NCBI RefSeq assembly: GCF_036641015.1
Contig: NZ_JAVWFO010000067.1
Span: forward strand, 1-7,253
Direction: 5' to 3'
Length of the DNA stretch: 7,253 bases
Origin: Anaerorhabdus sp036641015
Lineage (GTDB): Bacteria > Bacillota_I > Bacilli_A > Erysipelotrichales > Erysipelotrichaceae
Below the pieces are notes generated by a model. It did no database searches. It was not told where the DNA came from and was given only the letters and a program-made list of their open reading frames with translations. A program made the translations under genes and the position numbers. The number at the start of each line of letters is the position of its first letter. The first letter of the stretch is position 1. Of the stretch, positions 6,368-7,253 are shown in pieces.

Positions 6368-6727
6368 ATGAGCATAGGTAGTAAAATATACGAGTTAAGG
6401 AAAAAACAGAATTTATCACAGGAGGGACTTGCGGAGAAGCTGGAAGTAACAAGGCAAACAATTTCAAATTGGGAATGTGATGAAACAATTCCTGATTTAA
6501 AATATGCGAATCAACTAGCACAAGTTTTTCATGTTAGTGTAGATTATTTAGTAGGGAATGATTGTCTTCAACCGACAATAGAAAAAGTGAGTAATATTGA
6601 AAAACTAGCAGGAATAATTATTAAGCTAATTAAGTATTTGGGAATTGTATTAATCGCACTCATTTTAATAGGATTTATTTCTATATTATTTTTTATGAAT
6701 AACAAACAAACAAACAAATGTTACTAA
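6368..6727 (+). CDS. Membrane-anchored HTH (Xre-type) regulator, truncated after a tetranucleotide repeat
   Basis: The 119-residue product has a textbook N-terminal helix-turn-helix at about 7-61: IYELRKKQNLSQEGLAEKL, then VTRQTISNWE as recognition helix, and the closing FHVSVDYLVG. A spacer is followed by one strongly hydrophobic segment (about 88-109), so DNA binding would occur from the membrane face. The start has a perfect AGGAGGTG at 6356-6363. The frame runs through a (CAAA)4 tract and stops at 6725-6727, only eight codons after the membrane segment. The remainder of a larger protein continues in another frame to 6938. Relatives in Bacillota, as I recall them, have this order HTH, membrane helix, small C-terminal domain ending in a YF…GG.C-like tail. 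The truncation is therefore real in this copy: a phase-OFF state, a recent frameshift or a sequencing error. Targets are unknown. Confidence 0.88.
   Translation: MSIGSKIYELRKKQNLSQEGLAEKLEVTRQTISNWECDETIPDLKYANQLAQVFHVSVDYLVGNDCLQPTIEKVSNIEKLAGIIIKLIKYLGIVLIALILIGFISILFFMNNKQTNKCY
6703..6718 (+). repeat. (CAAA)4 tetranucleotide tract within the coding region
   Basis: Four perfect CAAA units lie in the codons just after the membrane segment of the HTH regulator. A unit is 4 nt, so each gain or loss shifts the reading frame. Removing one unit joins the HTH frame to the open frame downstream, giving a 188-residue protein (571 minus 4 nt is 189 codons including the stop). Adding two units does the same. 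With four units, as here, translation stops at 6725. Confidence 0.85.
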
Positions 6728-6938
6728 AGATGGTGGCTACTCTTATGCATTGCTTTCATGTCGAGTGGGTGAGAACACATATGATATAAGCATTGGTGAT
6801 AACGGCTTCTATGATTGCAAGGGATGTAGTGATAAGATGAATGTTTATTTAAATGATATTACAGAATGGCCTACACGAGATGAGGGTGTTAAAAATATTG
6901 AAAAATATTTTAAAGAAAATGGTGGAAGTTGCGAATAG
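6720..6938 (+). pseudogene. Out-of-frame C-terminal domain of the HTH membrane regulator
   Basis: This frame is open from 6699 to the TAG at 6936-6938 and encodes about 72 residues after the repeat: VTKDGGYSYALLSCRVGE, then TYDISIGDNGFYDCKGCSDK, NVYLNDITEWPTRDEG and the end IEKYFKENGGSCE. It has four cysteines (in SCR, DCKGC and GSCE) and should lie outside the membrane when fused to the upstream HTH-membrane part, where disulfides could form. No ATG and no Shine-Dalgarno precede it. The first possible start is a TTG at 6750 that would cut off the front of the domain, so independent translation is unlikely. The coding character is intact, with no internal stop, which argues against long decay. 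The function is unknown; a sensor domain is inferred from position. Confidence 0.75.
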
Positions 6939-6967
6939 TATTATTAAAATATAGTGATGATTTAAGC

Positions 6968-7004
6968 AAAGTTATTCAAAGAATATATTGAATAACTTTT
7001 TTTT
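6968..7004 (+). terminator. Strong Rho-independent terminator before the rRNA promoters
   Basis: A perfect 12-bp stem, AAAGTTATTCAA (6968-6979) with TTGAATAACTTT (6988-6999), closes an 8-nt loop and continues into eight consecutive T (6997-7004). It ends the regulator transcript and shields the rRNA promoters that start about 30 bp further on. Confidence 0.9.
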
Positions 7005-7035
7005 GAAAAAAATGTAAAAAAAATTAAAATAGTGC

Positions 7036-7064
7036 TTGCATATGTTTCCAGTGTGTTATATACT
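7036..7064 (+). promoter_or_regulatory. rRNA operon promoter P1
   Basis: TTGCAT (-35, 7036-7041), an exact 17-bp spacer, then TATACT (-10, 7059-7064). The expected start is the G at about 7071. The region just upstream (7005-7030) is almost pure A/T with A-runs, like an UP element for the alpha-CTD. A G as initiating base fits the GTP-sensitive growth control known for rRNA promoters in Bacillota, but this is inferred from position. It is duplicated as P2, 107 bp downstream. Confidence 0.85.
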
Positions 7065-7070
7065 AACAAA

Positions 7071-7253
7071 GCTGACACGGAGTGCTAGCAAAAAAGAGTC
7101 TTAAAACAAGTTAAAATATTTTGAAAAAAATAAAAATAATGCTTGCATTAAGTTCTCAAATGTTATACAATAAACAAGCTGAACCGCTAAAGGAAATCAG
7201 CAAGCGATCTTTGAAAACTGAATAGGAAATTAAACAACGAACGTCAATAAAAA
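7071..7253 (+). other. 5' leader of the rRNA operon (precursor 16S), with conserved leader box
   Basis: The transcribed region after P1 and P2 contains GATCTTTGAAAACTGAAT at 7206-7223. This string is characteristic of Firmicute pre-16S leaders and includes the boxA-like antitermination element. Each transcript would begin with a hairpin: GCTGACAC/GTGCTAGC (7071-7089, one mismatch and one wobble) from P1, and GCTGA/TCAGC (7178-7201) from P2. Neither is followed by T-runs, so neither is a terminator. The mature 16S start motif (AGAGTTTGATC) is not reached before 7253 and should lie just beyond. Confidence 0.88.
7143..7171 (+). promoter_or_regulatory. rRNA operon promoter P2
   Basis: TTGCAT (-35, 7143-7148), again a 17-bp spacer, then TACAAT (-10, 7166-7171), with the expected start at G7178. 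The tract at 7111-7140 is A/T-rich with A-runs and acts as the likely UP element. The sequence around the -35 (GCTTGCAT) and around the start (ACAAGCTGA) repeats that of P1 almost exactly. Tandem P1/P2 ahead of rRNA is the usual arrangement. Confidence 0.87.

Noticed and set aside
6750..6938. A stand-alone 62-residue protein starting at TTG 6750.
   Set aside because: There is no Shine-Dalgarno, the frame is open further upstream to 6699, and the content reads as the missing C-terminus of the HTH regulator.
7071..7089. The hairpin after P1 as a terminator or attenuator between P1 and P2.
   Set aside because: It has a mismatch and is followed by an A-run, not a T-run, so it cannot act as an intrinsic terminator.
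1..7253. Insertion sequences, tRNA genes, CRISPR arrays and attachment sites.
   Set aside because: I saw no transposase fragments, cloverleaf sequences, regularly spaced repeats or long terminal inverted repeats on either strand.

Overview
The window comes from a low-G+C Gram-positive bacterium (Bacillota). Several things point this way: near-consensus AGGAGG ribosome binding sites, the Bacillus-type gene order rpmJ-rpsM-rpsK-rpoA-rplQ, type II lipoprotein signals, and the conserved Firmicute 16S leader string GATCTTTGAAAACTGAAT. TGA serves as a stop (ATGA overlap at 3509-3512) and Trp is TGG, so the standard bacterial code applies. An Erysipelotrichia- or Turicibacter-like lineage is my guess from the general character of the sequence and is not proven by it.

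Layout, all on the + strand. (1) 1-2190 is the end of the ribosomal protein/alpha operon: the last codons of rpmJ (L36), then rpsM (S13), rpsK (S11), rpoA (RNA polymerase alpha) and rplQ (L17), closed by a hairpin terminator at 2201-2230. (2) 2292-6247 is a tightly packed four-gene unit. It holds a secreted lipoprotein with a degenerate Ig-like domain and a GH43-type beta-propeller, a second lipoprotein of unknown function, a small ACT-domain protein (UPF0237) and a UPF0210/DUF711 'PFL-like' protein. The first two genes overlap by ATGA, the next gaps are 19 and 8 nt, and a perfect 11-bp hairpin follows. The unit starts from an extended -10 promoter placed so close to the first ATG that the mRNA should be leaderless. 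(3) 6368-6938 encodes an HTH (Xre-type) regulator with one membrane segment. Its apparent extracytoplasmic C-terminal domain is out of frame just after a (CAAA)4 tract. Loss of one repeat unit would restore a 188-residue protein, so this is either a slipped-strand ON/OFF locus or a fresh pseudogene. (4) 6939-7253 carries a strong terminator followed by two near-identical tandem promoters 107 bp apart and the 5' leader of an rRNA operon. The 16S gene should begin just beyond the right edge.

The first and last blocks are core translation/transcription machinery. The middle is accessory: a cell-surface glycan-related lipoprotein operon fused to the conserved but uncharacterised ACT-UPF0210 pair, and a membrane-tethered regulator with a possible phase-variation switch. 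The regulator locus is the most interesting part of the window.
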